64,000 nucleotides of DNA from Paenibacillus sp. 1011MAR3C5 (GCF_003591485.1 NZ_QZCF01000005.1:186001-250000), one strand, 5' to 3'; shown: positions 42,631 to 52,120, numbered from the stretch's first letter. Made by a program: numbers and translations. The notes: generated by a model from the sequence alone, not told the origin.

Positions 42631-45021
42631 ATGGTAGTTCAACAGAAACGATCGATTGCTAGCAGCACTTATTTTTTGGTGATCTTGCTCGCCGTTGTGT
42701 TATTGGTCGCGGCATCTGCAATGAAGGGCAGTTTGGAGGAGTCTTCGCCAGTTTCGGCTGAAGGCGTATTGCAGTTGGAGAATTGGAGCATGCAGAAGGA
42801 CGGGAGAGTGTCACTTGCGGGAGAATGGTCTTTCTATTGGGACAAGCTCTTGACAAGCGGGGATCTTCATTCGCACGAAGTCCTCAGCGCCGGAACCAAC
42901 GTACACGTGCCGCAAGCATGGAATCATTACAATCTGGGCGGGCTTAGGCCACATCACAAGGGATATGCGACATTTCGGCTAAGAGTAGAGTTGCAGACTT
43001 CCTCCGATGTGCTGGCGTTAAAAATACCGGTACTGTCTACCGCTTATAAAGTGATGGCGAACGGAAAAACGATTGCAGCAGGCGGCCATGTCTCTGCTCG
43101 GGAAGAGAGCTCTGTCGCGGCCTATCTGCCCCAAACGGTCTACTTCAAGCCGCAATCGACTTCACTCGATCTGATCGTCCAGATCTCCAATTATACAGAA
43201 CGGGACGGGGGCATGGTGGAAGCGCTCGAACTCGGCAGCGCGGACCAGATGCGGATGCTCAGAGACCAAGAGCTGGCGGGGACAATGTTTTTTCTCGGCT
43301 CCGCCATCATTATTTCCCTGTATTATTTCTATACATGGATCGTGTACGGCTTCGTGCCGGCCGCTTTATATTATAGTATTCTGTGTATGCTGGCCGCGAT
43401 CAGAATGCTCGTCATCGATCATATGTTTATCTTGCAGCTAGCTCCCGGCTTGTCCGTGGACTGGCTGACCTTTCTGGATGCTCTCTCGCTATACGGGGGC
43501 ATTGCGATTACGATCCTCTTTGTTCATCAGCTGTTCCCGAATGAATTCAATCGGTCTGTCATGAAGGTGCTGGCATGGGCGGGTATCTTGTTCAATCTGT
43601 CTTTGTTCGCAGTGCCGCTGCATCTGTATCCGGCGATTCGGGTAGCGTTTTACATATATGTATCCGTGGCAGGCGGTCATTTGCTATATATGCTTATGCA
43701 TGCCATCAGAAGCGGCAGGGAAGGATCGATTGCCCGGCTTGCGGGATTGGTGCTGAGCGTGCTGGCGCTCGTCCATGACTATATGCTTAGCCGGAATGCA
43801 GCCATGCTGTTCAATAAGCCAATCTTGTATTATGTCATCTTTTTGTTGATATTCCTTGAGACGACCGACTTCTCCAGGCGGTTTCTGGAGCCGCGCTTGC
43901 CAGCGCGAATCCGGTCCCCGGACAGCGCTTATCTTGCGAGGGAGGTTCCTGAAGAAACAGAGGACAGATCGGACAGCGCGGCAATGGAGCATGCAGTATC
44001 GAGAACCGAACAGGGTAGCGATACGACGCTTCACATCCTCGTGGTCGACGAAGACTGCTGCTCGCTGCGGATGATTCATGATACGCTGACGGACGACCGC
44101 TACAAGATCGCATCGGTGATGAACGGAGCGGAAGCGCTGGCGCATATCGACCAAGCTCGCAAGCTGGATGTGGTGCTGCTGAACGGCTCGGTTCTGGGGA
44201 TGTCCGGCATCGAGCTGGTACGCCGAATTCGAGCCCGCTACAGTCATGCGGAGCTTCCGATCATCATGATGAGCTTTAAAGAAGGCGTGACGGATATGCA
44301 TGAGGGCTTTCAGGCAGGGGTCAATGATTTTTTGCTCAAACCGTTCCAGGCCCATGAACTTCATGCACGGATCGATTTGTTCCTGGAGATGAAGCAGCTT
44401 GCAGAGTCGGCCGCAACATCCGAAATTGCGATGCTGCAGGCAGAGATCAAGCCTCATTTTTTGTACAATACGTTGAACACGGCGCTTACGCTCACGCTGG
44501 AGGAGCCGCAGAAGGCGCATGATCTGCTGCTGAGGCTCAGTTATTACTTGCGGAACAGCTTTCAAATGAAGGATACAAGCAAGTTCATCGGCCTCAGCGA
44601 AGAAATCGAGCTGGTGAAATCTTATTTGTACATCGAAAAGGCCAGGTTCGGTCATCGATTGGATATTGAATACGATATTGACGATTCATTGGATATTACC
44701 GTGCCTCCATTAATTATTCAGCCAATTATGGAAAATGCGGTTAAGCACGGTGTGACTCAAAAACAGGAAGGGGGAAAAGTTAAGCTGACGGCCAGAGCCG
44801 ATCGTGGTTATCTGATGATTATCGTCGAAGATAACGGAGCGGGCATGGCGCTGGAACGGGCAGAAACGTTGCTGCGATCGGATGCGAGACTAAGCGGAAT
44901 GGCCTTGATGAATATACATCAAAGGCTGCTGCTCATCTATGGGCAAGGCTTGAACATATGGAGCGAGCCAGGGAAAGGGACAAGAGTCGAGATTCGTATC
45001 CCGGAGCAGGAAACGGACTAG
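42631..45021 (+). CDS. 7TM hybrid sensor kinase, LytS type, with degenerate receiver
   Basis: The 796-residue protein begins with a signal anchor (about 12-30), an extracellular beta domain (about 45-200), a seven-helix region (about 215-410, 7TMR-DISM type), a receiver domain (about 468-585) and a LytS-type kinase with the phospho-acceptor H609 in I-K-P-H-F-L-Y-N, N box E-N-A-V-K-H-G and G box D-N-G-A-G-M. In the receiver the acidic pair D-E-D is there and the final lysine (L-K-P-F), but the phospho-Asp is Asn 518 (L-L-N-G-S). It is thus unlikely to be phosphorylated at that place and may serve as a structural switch. It is upstream of an unknown protein and a SARP-type response regulator. 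Confidence 0.88.
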   Translation: MVVQQKRSIASSTYFLVILLAVVLLVAASAMKGSLEESSPVSAEGVLQLENWSMQKDGRVSLAGEWSFYWDKLLTSGDLHSHEVLSAGTNVHVPQAWNHYNLGGLRPHHKGYATFRLRVELQTSSDVLALKIPVLSTAYKVMANGKTIAAGGHVSAREESSVAAYLPQTVYFKPQSTSLDLIVQISNYTERDGGMVEALELGSADQMRMLRDQELAGTMFFLGSAIIISLYYFYTWIVYGFVPAALYYSILCMLAAIRMLVIDHMFILQLAPGLSVDWLTFLDALSLYGGIAITILFVHQLFPNEFNRSVMKVLAWAGILFNLSLFAVPLHLYPAIRVAFYIYVSVAGGHLLYMLMHAIRSGREGSIARLAGLVLSVLALVHDYMLSRNAAMLFNKPILYYVIFLLIFLETTDFSRRFLEPRLPARIRSPDSAYLAREVPEETEDRSDSAAMEHAVSRTEQGSDTTLHILVVDEDCCSLRMIHDTLTDDRYKIASVMNGAEALAHIDQARKLDVVLLNGSVLGMSGIELVRRIRARYSHAELPIIMMSFKEGVTDMHEGFQAGVNDFLLKPFQAHELHARIDLFLEMKQLAESAATSEIAMLQAEIKPHFLYNTLNTALTLTLEEPQKAHDLLLRLSYYLRNSFQMKDTSKFIGLSEEIELVKSYLYIEKARFGHRLDIEYDIDDSLDITVPPLIIQPIMENAVKHGVTQKQEGGKVKLTARADRGYLMIIVEDNGAGMALERAETLLRSDARLSGMALMNIHQRLLLIYGQGLNIWSEPGKGTRVEIRIPEQETD

Positions 45022-45049
45022 TCGTGACACAAAGCTGTGCAGGTTCCCT

Positions 45050-45082
45050 TTTCAGTTTGCTTTCAGTCAAGCGCCTTATAAT
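45050..45082 (+). promoter_or_regulatory. Promoter with 11-bp-phased TTTCAG repeats (copy A)
   Basis: TTTCAG at 45050 and again at 45061, then ten bases, then TATAAT at 45077. TGTCGAA-N3-TGACGAA follows at 45094. The whole arrangement is repeated at 47007. The repeat phase and distance to -10 fit SARP-type activator sites (known for actinomycete SARPs). Confidence 0.6.
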
Positions 45083-45163
45083 GAAAATAGTGCTGTCGAA
45101 CTATGACGAATAGCGTCAAAATAGGCGGTAGAGCGCATGCATTACGTTTAAAGGGGTAATCAG

Positions 45164-45610
45164 ATGCAGCAATATGGAGCAAGATTATCGGATCACGTCC
45201 CGAAAATAGCGGTTGGCACAGAAGATGAGAAGAGCTATAAAATTGCAAAATTCATGCTTTTGCTGGCTGGCCTTGTCGTAGACCAACTTAGATTCAATCG
45301 CTCAATCGGGGGCGGCGGCCCGGTCATAATGCCGCCGTTCGGCAAAACGTTGACGGATGAGCTTGGCGAGTGTATTCTCCACTTAATTCACGAGGCTAGC
45401 GTACAAGGTGTGGAGCTGCCGCTGGTCGTTACTATGCTGAAGTCCGGCAAGAGACAGCCGATATCTGTCAGAGACGCCTATGAGCCGGGATATTATTGGG
45501 TAGACATCAGCGATATAGCATCCGCAAAGCCGCTTATGTACTCCATCTTTGTGAAAACTTATGTCCATTCGGGCGAAGCAAGCAGTCTCGGGACGGACCT
45601 GACGCGATAA
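45164..45610 (+). CDS. Hypothetical protein beside SARP-type regulator
   Basis: A 148-residue protein with no motif I recognise. It begins with a polar segment, has a Gly-rich S-I-G-G-G-G-P-V stretch near residue 48, and ends with a helix/beta mixture; no signal peptide or membrane segment is clear. AAAGGGG precedes ATG. It is transcribed from promoter copy A, between a sensor kinase and its likely response regulator, so it may be an effector or accessory of that system. Confidence 0.7.
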   Translation: MQQYGARLSDHVPKIAVGTEDEKSYKIAKFMLLLAGLVVDQLRFNRSIGGGGPVIMPPFGKTLTDELGECILHLIHEASVQGVELPLVVTMLKSGKRQPISVRDAYEPGYYWVDISDIASAKPLMYSIFVKTYVHSGEASSLGTDLTR

Positions 45611-45746
45611 TAACGACAGCCCGCATAAAGGGCCGGGGAGGTATGTAAAGCGCAAAATCGCATTGTGGGAGCATTCCGGGATGCTCGTCACGTCTATTAG
45701 ATCGTAATTCGGATTGGATGCGGCAGGGGGTTGTTGAGGTGAAGAA

Positions 45747-46874
45747 ATGAAGATCAGGGTAGGAATTGTAGATGACGAGGCTCCGGCTTTAAAGCGCATT
45801 TGCAAAGTGCTCTCCGATTACGACAAGGTCTCCATCGAGGGCATACATACCGATCCGGCGTTGCTTCTTATGGAAGCGGAAGCCGGGAAGTTCGATCTGG
45901 TGCTGCTGGATATGGAGATGGCCGTCATGCATGGATTGGAGCTTGGCCGGCGAATATATGCCATTCGGCCAAAGGTGCAGATCGTATACATCACCGCCTT
46001 TCAGCAATACGCCCATCAAGCCTTCGATGTTGAAGCGCTCGATTATATTATGAAGCCGGTCACCAAAGAAAGCATCGGAAGAGCTTTGAACCGGTTTGTA
46101 GCCCGTCAGTCGCTTGCCATGCCAAGCAGAACGATGAAAGCGGTCATTAAATGTTTCGGCTGGTTCAGAGTCGAGACGGAGCATGGCGTTCTTGTCAAAT
46201 TTCGCAATTCAAAATCGAGAGAATTGCTGGCGCTTCTTTTTATTAACCGGGGTTCCCCGGTCAGCAAAAGCAAAATTATTGAAGCATTATGGTCCGGCAA
46301 AGATGTCGAACGAGCGCAGGTCAATCTTCACTCCACCGTCTATCAGCTTCGCAAGGATTTGGAACAGCATGGATTATTAGACATCGTAGAGCAAGATAAA
46401 GGTGAAGGCGGCAGCTACCGACTTAAAGCTCCGCCTCTTCGTGATGAATGGACCCAGTTTGCCGATTTATGCGGAACTTATCGAACGGATCAAAATATAC
46501 GGTTTGCGCGGGAAGCCGTGCAGCTATATCATGAGGGATTTCTGAAGGAGCATGACTGGGAATGGGCAGCCGCAGCGAAGCTGAAGGCTGAATCTGATTT
46601 TCATGCCATGCTGGAAGCTGTTATCCATTATGAGCTGAGCGGCGGGCATTATGCCGACGCGCTGCCGTATCTGTATCAGATGGTTGCCTCTAATCCGTAT
46701 CACGAAGAATATCAGGCCCGAATTATTGCAGCGCATCTGCTGGAGCATGATCCTCTGGCTGCTGAAGCGCATTATGATAAAATATCCCGCTTATTCCAAG
46801 AAGATTTAGGCGATCCTCCTTCCTTTACACTTCGGCAAGTAGCCGTTAACCCGGAAAAATATATGCATACATAA
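45747..46874 (+). CDS. Response regulator with SARP/BTAD output domains
   Basis: The 375-residue regulator has an N-terminal receiver (D55 in L-L-D-M-E-M as phospho-acceptor, D-D-E at 10-12, K in I-M-K-P), a winged-helix trans_reg_C domain (about 130-225; L-L-F-I-N-R-G region) and a bacterial transcriptional activator (BTAD) helical domain (about 235-370). The last two together define SARP-like activators, which bind direct repeats next to -10 boxes. It is the natural partner of the kinase upstream. GAGGTGAAG precedes the ATG. A terminator follows directly. Confidence 0.9.
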   Translation: MKIRVGIVDDEAPALKRICKVLSDYDKVSIEGIHTDPALLLMEAEAGKFDLVLLDMEMAVMHGLELGRRIYAIRPKVQIVYITAFQQYAHQAFDVEALDYIMKPVTKESIGRALNRFVARQSLAMPSRTMKAVIKCFGWFRVETEHGVLVKFRNSKSRELLALLFINRGSPVSKSKIIEALWSGKDVERAQVNLHSTVYQLRKDLEQHGLLDIVEQDKGEGGSYRLKAPPLRDEWTQFADLCGTYRTDQNIRFAREAVQLYHEGFLKEHDWEWAAAAKLKAESDFHAMLEAVIHYELSGGHYADALPYLYQMVASNPYHEEYQARIIAAHLLEHDPLAAEAHYDKISRLFQEDLGDPPSFTLRQVAVNPEKYMHT

Positions 46875-46878
46875 CGTG

Positions 46879-46906
46879 AAGACCTGGCTGCTGGCCGGGT
46901 CTTTTT
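46879..46906 (+). terminator. Rho-independent terminator of response regulator gene
   Basis: AAGACCTGGC / GCCGGGTCTT with a G-U pair, four-base loop, then five T. Confidence 0.82.
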
Positions 46907-47006
46907 GCGTATGCGCGAATATATCCGAGCGAGGGTTGGCAGATCCGTGTTGCTTTGGGGAGTCAAAGATTATGCAATATCTCTCGTTTTATTCGGCCGC
47001 CGGGAA

Positions 47007-47039
47007 TTTCAGCTTACTTTCAGTCTGCATCTTTATAAT
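47007..47039 (+). promoter_or_regulatory. Promoter with 11-bp-phased TTTCAG repeats (copy B)
   Basis: TTTCAG at 47007 and 47018, then ten bases, then TATAAT at 47034; TGTCGAA-N3-TGGCGAA follows at 47051. Spacing is identical to copy A at every element. Confidence 0.6.
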
Positions 47040-47096
47040 GAAGTCTGAAATGTCGAATTATGGCGAAGGTTTCAAAAAATAACTTGGAAAAGAGAC

Positions 47097-47276
47097 ATGG
47101 TTATGGATTCGCGATACACCATTCACCAAACGAAGCTGCCGAACAACGAGCTGATTCAATGCTACTGCGAAGCGGTAAGATACGGCTGCGACCCGTACTT
47201 TATCCGCATATTGGCGGATACGATTACAGACCGCGGGCTGGCAATTCCCGAATTGTCACCCGAACGCCAATATTAG
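47097..47276 (+). CDS. Sda-like sporulation inhibitor peptide
   Basis: The 59-residue product has the Sda-type helical hairpin pattern: L-P-N-N-E-L-I-Q-C-Y-C-E-A-V then D-P-Y-F-I-R-I-L-A-D-T-I-T-D-R-G-L. Known Sda of Bacillus is 46-52 residues and blocks sporulation histidine kinases by binding their dimerisation domain. Two Cys in the first helix are unusual. Starts at 47097 or 47103 are possible; GGAAAAGAG lies upstream. The gene is driven by promoter copy B and lies after the SARP-type regulator. The similarity is by eye, not by a search. Confidence 0.6.
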   Translation: MVMDSRYTIHQTKLPNNELIQCYCEAVRYGCDPYFIRILADTITDRGLAIPELSPERQY

Positions 47277-47384
47277 GCAGCCGCATGTAAGACAGGACCC
47301 GTTCCTCATAATCGAGTATCCTCTACGCGTTCGGATGTGCTAATCTATAACAATGACACCAGCAATCGTGGAGGAATGATAGAC

Positions 47385-48533
47385 GTGGATTTTCGTATGC
47401 ATTATTTATCTTTTTTCGTTATTCATACCGATGGCGAGACATCGGCCGCTTCGTCGGGCAGGCGGTTCAAGCATTATCAGACGCTGGATGGCGATGATTA
47501 TGAGCAGAGCGAGCTTAAACATTTTTTGGATGATGAGTTTGTGCGGATTGTAAAGCGGAAGGTAGAACGCAATCCGAATACGGCGAACGCGCCAACGAAG
47601 ATTGGCCGCTTTATGGTCGAGCCGGGCTATGAGCTTGGCAGCAATCAGAACTATAATTTGTTCCAGCGTCTGAGAGACGCAGATTCGAAGGACCGTTTCC
47701 TCGGCATCGCCGACGAGCTGGTCCGCATCTATATGGATACGAGCGCAGTGCGCGGCGGCGCATTCATCATTGCGCTGTCCACGCTTAATACGTATTTTAA
47801 TGAGCCGTTCCTCTTTTTGCTGAAATGCGATTTTGAGCCGAAGATTGCCCGTATCTCGGATGAGCGCAGCCTTATCGCGCAAGTGGATATGGCGATCAGC
47901 GCACGCAGCATCAAGTCGATTCAATATCCTCATATGCATGAAGAAGGTTCGCTTGATCATTGGGAGCTGAAAATTCATCAGGCATCTCATGCCAGATACT
48001 TTGAGGATTTTCTGAAATATGTCTCCTACGAGAAGCCGCTGCCGGAAGTGATCGGCGAGCAGGTCGTAGAGATGGTGCATCAATACATTGCCGACAAATG
48101 GCAGGAAGAGACGGGCTCGGAACGCAGCGAAGAAGAGAATGCGGTAGAGGTATGGGCTGCGAGCGAGAAGCGGGACTTGCAGGAATGGTGGTCGCAGGAG
48201 CAGGTAGAGCATGCATCAGCAGCGCTCGTCGAGCAAAAGCCGGATTTGCCGTTCACCTTTAAGTTAGGCGGAGTTACGGTCAAAGGACTGCTGTCGGACT
48301 TCGGCGACAGCATTCACTTCGCGAAGCATAACGGCAAATATGTTGTCGTTATTGAAGGCGACGGATTCCAGTTCGAGAGGGGCATGTCCCCTGTCGAGCT
48401 GCTGCAGCCGCGCGATCTGTCGGAGGTGCTGCCAATCATCGGGACCAGCCGTCCGGCGGATGAGGACGAGGCTGACCCTGCAAGCGGCGGCTACCGAAGC
48501 GGAGACGGGGAAGACGATTCCCCGCCTTGGTAA
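47385..48533 (+). CDS. DUF3900 domain protein
   Basis: A 382-residue soluble protein of a Firmicutes family of unknown function. Recognisable segments: H-Y-L-S-F near the start, K-H-Y-Q-T-L, K-V-E-R-N-P, K-I-G-R-F-x-V-E-P-G-Y, and S-A-V-R-G-G. The tail is acidic (D-E-D-E-A-D). GTG 47385 is placed ten bases after GGAGG; ATG 47376 is too close to that site. Confidence 0.85.
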   Translation: MDFRMHYLSFFVIHTDGETSAASSGRRFKHYQTLDGDDYEQSELKHFLDDEFVRIVKRKVERNPNTANAPTKIGRFMVEPGYELGSNQNYNLFQRLRDADSKDRFLGIADELVRIYMDTSAVRGGAFIIALSTLNTYFNEPFLFLLKCDFEPKIARISDERSLIAQVDMAISARSIKSIQYPHMHEEGSLDHWELKIHQASHARYFEDFLKYVSYEKPLPEVIGEQVVEMVHQYIADKWQEETGSERSEEENAVEVWAASEKRDLQEWWSQEQVEHASAALVEQKPDLPFTFKLGGVTVKGLLSDFGDSIHFAKHNGKYVVVIEGDGFQFERGMSPVELLQPRDLSEVLPIIGTSRPADEDEADPASGGYRSGDGEDDSPPW

Positions 48534-48655
48534 GGAAGTCTGTATAGCTCGCATTGTCATGGAGTATGAGGGTATCTAATACGGGCAAGGCTGTATAAGT
48601 GGAGAAGCCGTGAAGGCTTCTTCACGTATCTATGCCACCTGAAAGGAGACGCTCC

Positions 48656-49972
48656 ATGGCTATTAATCTTATTCTTTTTGCCCTGCTGCTTGTGTTCACG
48701 GCATTTTTTGTTGCGACGGAATTTGCGATTATACGGTTGAGAGCAAGCCGCGTGCAGCAGATGGTAGACGAGGGCATCAAAAACGCCAAGGCGGTTCAGC
48801 AAGTGACCACGCATCTGGATGGATACTTGTCCGCTTGCCAGCTAGGCATCACCATTACAGCACTCGGTCTGGGCTGGTTAGGCGAGCCGACGATAGAGAA
48901 GCTCGTTCATCCTTTGTTCGATTGGGCGGGCATTCAAGGACAGCTTGCAACCGTCCTCTCCTTTGTAATTGCCTTTATGCTTGTGACCTACTTGCATGTG
49001 GTGCTTGGAGAGCTTGCGCCGAAGACGGTCGCTATTATAAGATCAGAGAAGGTGAGCCAATTCACGACTCCCTATATCATTCTGTTCTATAAAGCGATGT
49101 ACCCGTTCATCTGGCTGCTGAACGGCTCCGCGAACAAGCTGGTGCGGCTGATGGGCTTTCATCCGGCCAGCGAGCATGATGCCCATTCCGAGGAAGAGAT
49201 CCGGATGATACTGTCAGACAGCTATGAGAGCGGGAAGATCAACAAAAACGAATACGGCTATGTGAACCGTATCTTCGATTTTGACGAGAGACTCGCACGT
49301 GAAATTATGGTACCCCGTACCGACATGATATGTTTGTATATCGAGAACAGCAAAGAAGAAAACATCGACATTATCAAGAAGGAGCAGTATACGAGATTCC
49401 CCGTCGCCAAAGGGGACAAGGACAATATTATCGGTATTCTCAACACTAAAAATCTATTCTTGCACGACTTTAACAACAGCGACGCATCGGAGTTGAAAAA
49501 AATGATTCAGCCTCCGCTTTCCGTGCCGGACGCGATACCGATCAATCAGCTGCTTCGCATGATGCAGCTGGAGCGGGTCCATCTGGCCATTCTTCTCGAT
49601 GAATATGGCGGGACCTCCGGATTGATTACGATTGAAGATATGATCGAGGAGATCGTGGGAGAAATCCGTGATGAATTCGACGAGGATGAGGAGCTGGAGA
49701 TTGAGAGACTGGGACAAGAGCATTATCTGGTAGACGGAAAAGCGCTCCTCAGCGAAGTGAATGAAGCGGTGGGTCTGCAGCTTCAGAGTGACGAAGCGGA
49801 TACGATCGGCGGCTGGCTCTATATGCAGCAGCCCGATCTGCCTGAAGGCGAAAGATGGAGCTACGACAATGCGATCTTCGTCATGAAGGAACGGGACGAG
49901 CACCGCATCCGGAAGATTGAAATTTATACCGATTCGTCCGAAAGTGAAATGAGCCAGTATGGACATGCATAA
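48656..49972 (+). CDS. CorC/HlyC-type hemolysin family membrane protein with CBS pair
   Basis: A 438-residue protein: DUF21 membrane domain with about four segments (residues 1-190), a CBS pair (about 205-330) beginning [10 protein letters not shown], and a C-terminal transporter-associated domain. Such proteins are linked to magnesium or cobalt homeostasis (known family), not true hemolysins. ATG 48656 follows GGAGACG. Confidence 0.92.
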   Translation: MAINLILFALLLVFTAFFVATEFAIIRLRASRVQQMVDEGIKNAKAVQQVTTHLDGYLSACQLGITITALGLGWLGEPTIEKLVHPLFDWAGIQGQLATVLSFVIAFMLVTYLHVVLGELAPKTVAIIRSEKVSQFTTPYIILFYKAMYPFIWLLNGSANKLVRLMGFHPASEHDAHSEEEIRMILSDSYESGKINKNEYGYVNRIFDFDERLAREIMVPRTDMICLYIENSKEENIDIIKKEQYTRFPVAKGDKDNIIGILNTKNLFLHDFNNSDASELKKMIQPPLSVPDAIPINQLLRMMQLERVHLAILLDEYGGTSGLITIEDMIEEIVGEIRDEFDEDEELEIERLGQEHYLVDGKALLSEVNEAVGLQLQSDEADTIGGWLYMQQPDLPEGERWSYDNAIFVMKERDEHRIRKIEIYTDSSESEMSQYGHA

Positions 49973-50024
49973 GCTTTAAGAGAAGCCGGACTGCCGTGGT
50001 AAATGATTGGGGAGAGTGAGCAAG

Positions 50025-50813
50025 ATGGAAGATATTATTAAGGCGATTATTATGGGCGTTGTGGAAGGCCTGACGGAATTCCTGCCCGTATCGTCGACGG
50101 GACACTTGATTCTGACAGGGGAGCTGCTGAACTTCACAGGGGATCGCGCCAAGACGTTCGAGGTTGTTATTCAGCTTGGCGCCGTACTGGCGGTTCTAGT
50201 CCTGTACAGACAAAGGTTCGTGAAGCTGCTAAATTTCAATTTAAAAAAAGGCAGCGGACTAAATGCGATGCATGTCGCATTAGCGATGCTGCCGGCATCC
50301 GTGCTGGCTGTCGTGCTGCATGGCGTTATCAAAAAGTACTTATTCGGTCCGACAACAGTGCTCGTTGGTCTCGTATTAGGCGGTATCTTGATGATCGTCG
50401 CCGACAGGTCGAAGAGGAAGATCGTCGCAGAGGAACTCGACGATATTACGTACAAGCAAGCCTTCATTATTGGCTGCTTCCAGATTCTATCGCTATGGCC
50501 GGGCTTCTCCCGGTCCGGATCGACGATCTCCGGCGGTATGCTGGTCGGAACAAGCCAGAAGGCGGCGGCCGAGTTTACGTTCATCGTGTCCGTGCCGATT
50601 ATGGCAGGCGCCAGCACGGTTGACTTGATTGGCAGCCGTGAGTTTCTGACGATGGCGGATCTGCCCCTGTTCCTGATCGGGCTAATCTCCGCTTTCGTAG
50701 TGGGGATGATCGCTGTCGTTACCTTCATCAACATGATGAAGAAGCTTCGTCTCAGTTACTTTGCGTATTACCGCTTCGCGCTTGCGGCATTATTTTTCTT
50801 CATCATTCTTTAA
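50025..50813 (+). CDS. uppP: Undecaprenyl-diphosphatase
   Basis: The 262-residue membrane enzyme recycles undecaprenyl pyrophosphate for wall synthesis and can give bacitracin resistance. Signatures: E-G-L-T-E-F-L-P-V-S-S-T-G-H near residue 14, and P-G-F-S-R-S-G-S-T near 160. ATG 50025 follows GGGGAGAG. The same direction and short gap suggest co-transcription with the CorC gene. Confidence 0.95.
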   Translation: MEDIIKAIIMGVVEGLTEFLPVSSTGHLILTGELLNFTGDRAKTFEVVIQLGAVLAVLVLYRQRFVKLLNFNLKKGSGLNAMHVALAMLPASVLAVVLHGVIKKYLFGPTTVLVGLVLGGILMIVADRSKRKIVAEELDDITYKQAFIIGCFQILSLWPGFSRSGSTISGGMLVGTSQKAAAEFTFIVSVPIMAGASTVDLIGSREFLTMADLPLFLIGLISAFVVGMIAVVTFINMMKKLRLSYFAYYRFALAALFFFIIL

Positions 50814-50828
50814 TTCGTCTCTGTACAT

Positions 50829-50879
50829 GGCAGAAAGCCTGGATCTACGCTTGACGAGCGTGAATCCGGGCTTTCTGCC
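50829..50879. terminator. Long hairpin between uppP and ogt
   Basis: GGCAGAAAGCC...GGGCTTTCTGCC with a nearly perfect 16-base stem lies between the two convergent genes. There is no real T-run on either strand, so it may be a weak bidirectional terminator or an RNA-stabilising hairpin. Confidence 0.5.
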
Positions 50880-50898
50880 GTTCAAGGACTAGGATTCG

Positions 50899-51408
50899 TC
50901 AGCCGGGCTTGCTGCTGTCTTGATTCGCCCGGTTCTGGGCGACAGACTGCTCATGTTGCAGAAGCCATTCCTTGCGCCACAAGCCGCCGGCATAGCCCGT
51001 TAGCGTGCCATTCGAGCCGATGATGCGATGGCAAGGGATGACGATGCTCAGCTTATTCCTGCCGTTCGCACTGCCGACAGCGCGGACCGCCTTCTCATTG
51101 CCAATCGCTTGGGCCAAGCTTTGATAGGTGCCGGTCTGGGCGAACGGAACGCTCTTCAGCGCATTCCATACTTGTGATTGAAAGGCAGTTCCTTCGCAGC
51201 TGTAAGGAAAAGTGAAGGCAGACCGATCGCCATTGAAATATTCGTTCAATTCCCTCGCGCATTGCTGCAGCGCATCCGGCGTATCGGATAGACAGGGATA
51301 GGCGGGTGTTTCCCGTTCGACAAATAGGATCGAAACAATCGCATGATGGGTTCCAATAATCTCCAGCACCCCGATAGGGGTGGCGATATCCAGCTTGTAC
51401 ATTGTCAT
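50899..51408 (-). CDS. ogt: Methylated-DNA--protein-cysteine methyltransferase
   Basis: A 169-residue suicide repair protein that takes alkyl groups from O6-alkylguanine. Active motif I-P-C-H-R-I-I-G near residue 128, and A-R-A-V-G-x-A/S-N-G-R-N before it as V-R-A-V-G-S-A-N-G. The start overlaps the adaA stop (ATGA), as in adaAB of Bacillus, so it corresponds to adaB. It is convergent with uppP. Confidence 0.93.
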   Translation of the reverse strand: MTMYKLDIATPIGVLEIIGTHHAIVSILFVERETPAYPCLSDTPDALQQCARELNEYFNGDRSAFTFPYSCEGTAFQSQVWNALKSVPFAQTGTYQSLAQAIGNEKAVRAVGSANGRNKLSIVIPCHRIIGSNGTLTGYAGGLWRKEWLLQHEQSVAQNRANQDSSKPG

Positions 51409-51980
51409 TGCGTTATATCCTCCTGTAACGGCTTTACCATCTTGCGGTATTCGGAAGGCGAACTGCCTTTGACCTGCCGGAACGCCTTGTAGAAGCTGGA
51501 AGGGCTATAAAATCCGGTCTCATAGCAAATATCGAGATTGGACATCTCGGTATGCAAAAGCAGATGCGCAGCTCGATCAATCCGAATCTGTTCCAGAAAC
51601 ACACGCGGCGTTACGGCTGTCTCTTGTTTGAATAATCTCTCCAAATGAAAGGCGCTCAGTCCGACATGATCGGCGATATCCCGCAGCTCCAGCTTTTGCT
51701 TGTGTTGTTGAATCAGGAACGCCTTCACCTGGCGGACAACGCCGACATTCGGGGAATGCTGGCTCTCCGGCCGACATCTCTTGCAGGCGCGGTAGCCAGC
51801 CTTCTCCGCCTCGTTCATATGAAGGTAAAATTCGACGTTTACCTTTTTTGGTTTGCGGGATCGGCAAGAAGGGCGGCAGTAGATTCTGGTTGTTTTCACG
51901 GCGGTATAAAATAAACCGTCATAGTTGCTGTCGCATGCTATTATGCGCGACCACATTTCTTCGAAGGATAACGGGGCCAT
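51405..51980 (-). CDS. adaA: Methylphosphotriester-DNA alkyltransferase / activator AdaA
   Basis: The 191-residue protein has the Ada zinc domain with four Cys (C-R-P-S-C-R-S-R-K-P and C-K-R-C-R-P) and a C-terminal AraC-type helix-turn-helix pair (about 95-185). It takes a methyl group from phosphotriesters and then activates its own operon (known). AGGAGGA precedes ATG. The following gene is ogt/adaB. Confidence 0.93.
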   Translation of the reverse strand: MAPLSFEEMWSRIIACDSNYDGLFYTAVKTTRIYCRPSCRSRKPKKVNVEFYLHMNEAEKAGYRACKRCRPESQHSPNVGVVRQVKAFLIQQHKQKLELRDIADHVGLSAFHLERLFKQETAVTPRVFLEQIRIDRAAHLLLHTEMSNLDICYETGFYSPSSFYKAFRQVKGSSPSEYRKMVKPLQEDITQ

Positions 51981-52120
51981 GTCTTGTCCTCCTGTTTCCG
52001 TTGATGACTAGCCATTAATTTTTCTTAGTATCTCGCATCAATACGATACCATCTTATCAGGGCAAAGGGGAGTGTTTCGTCCTCATTCTTGCTCTTATGG
52101 TCCCGGCAGAGAAATGCAAC

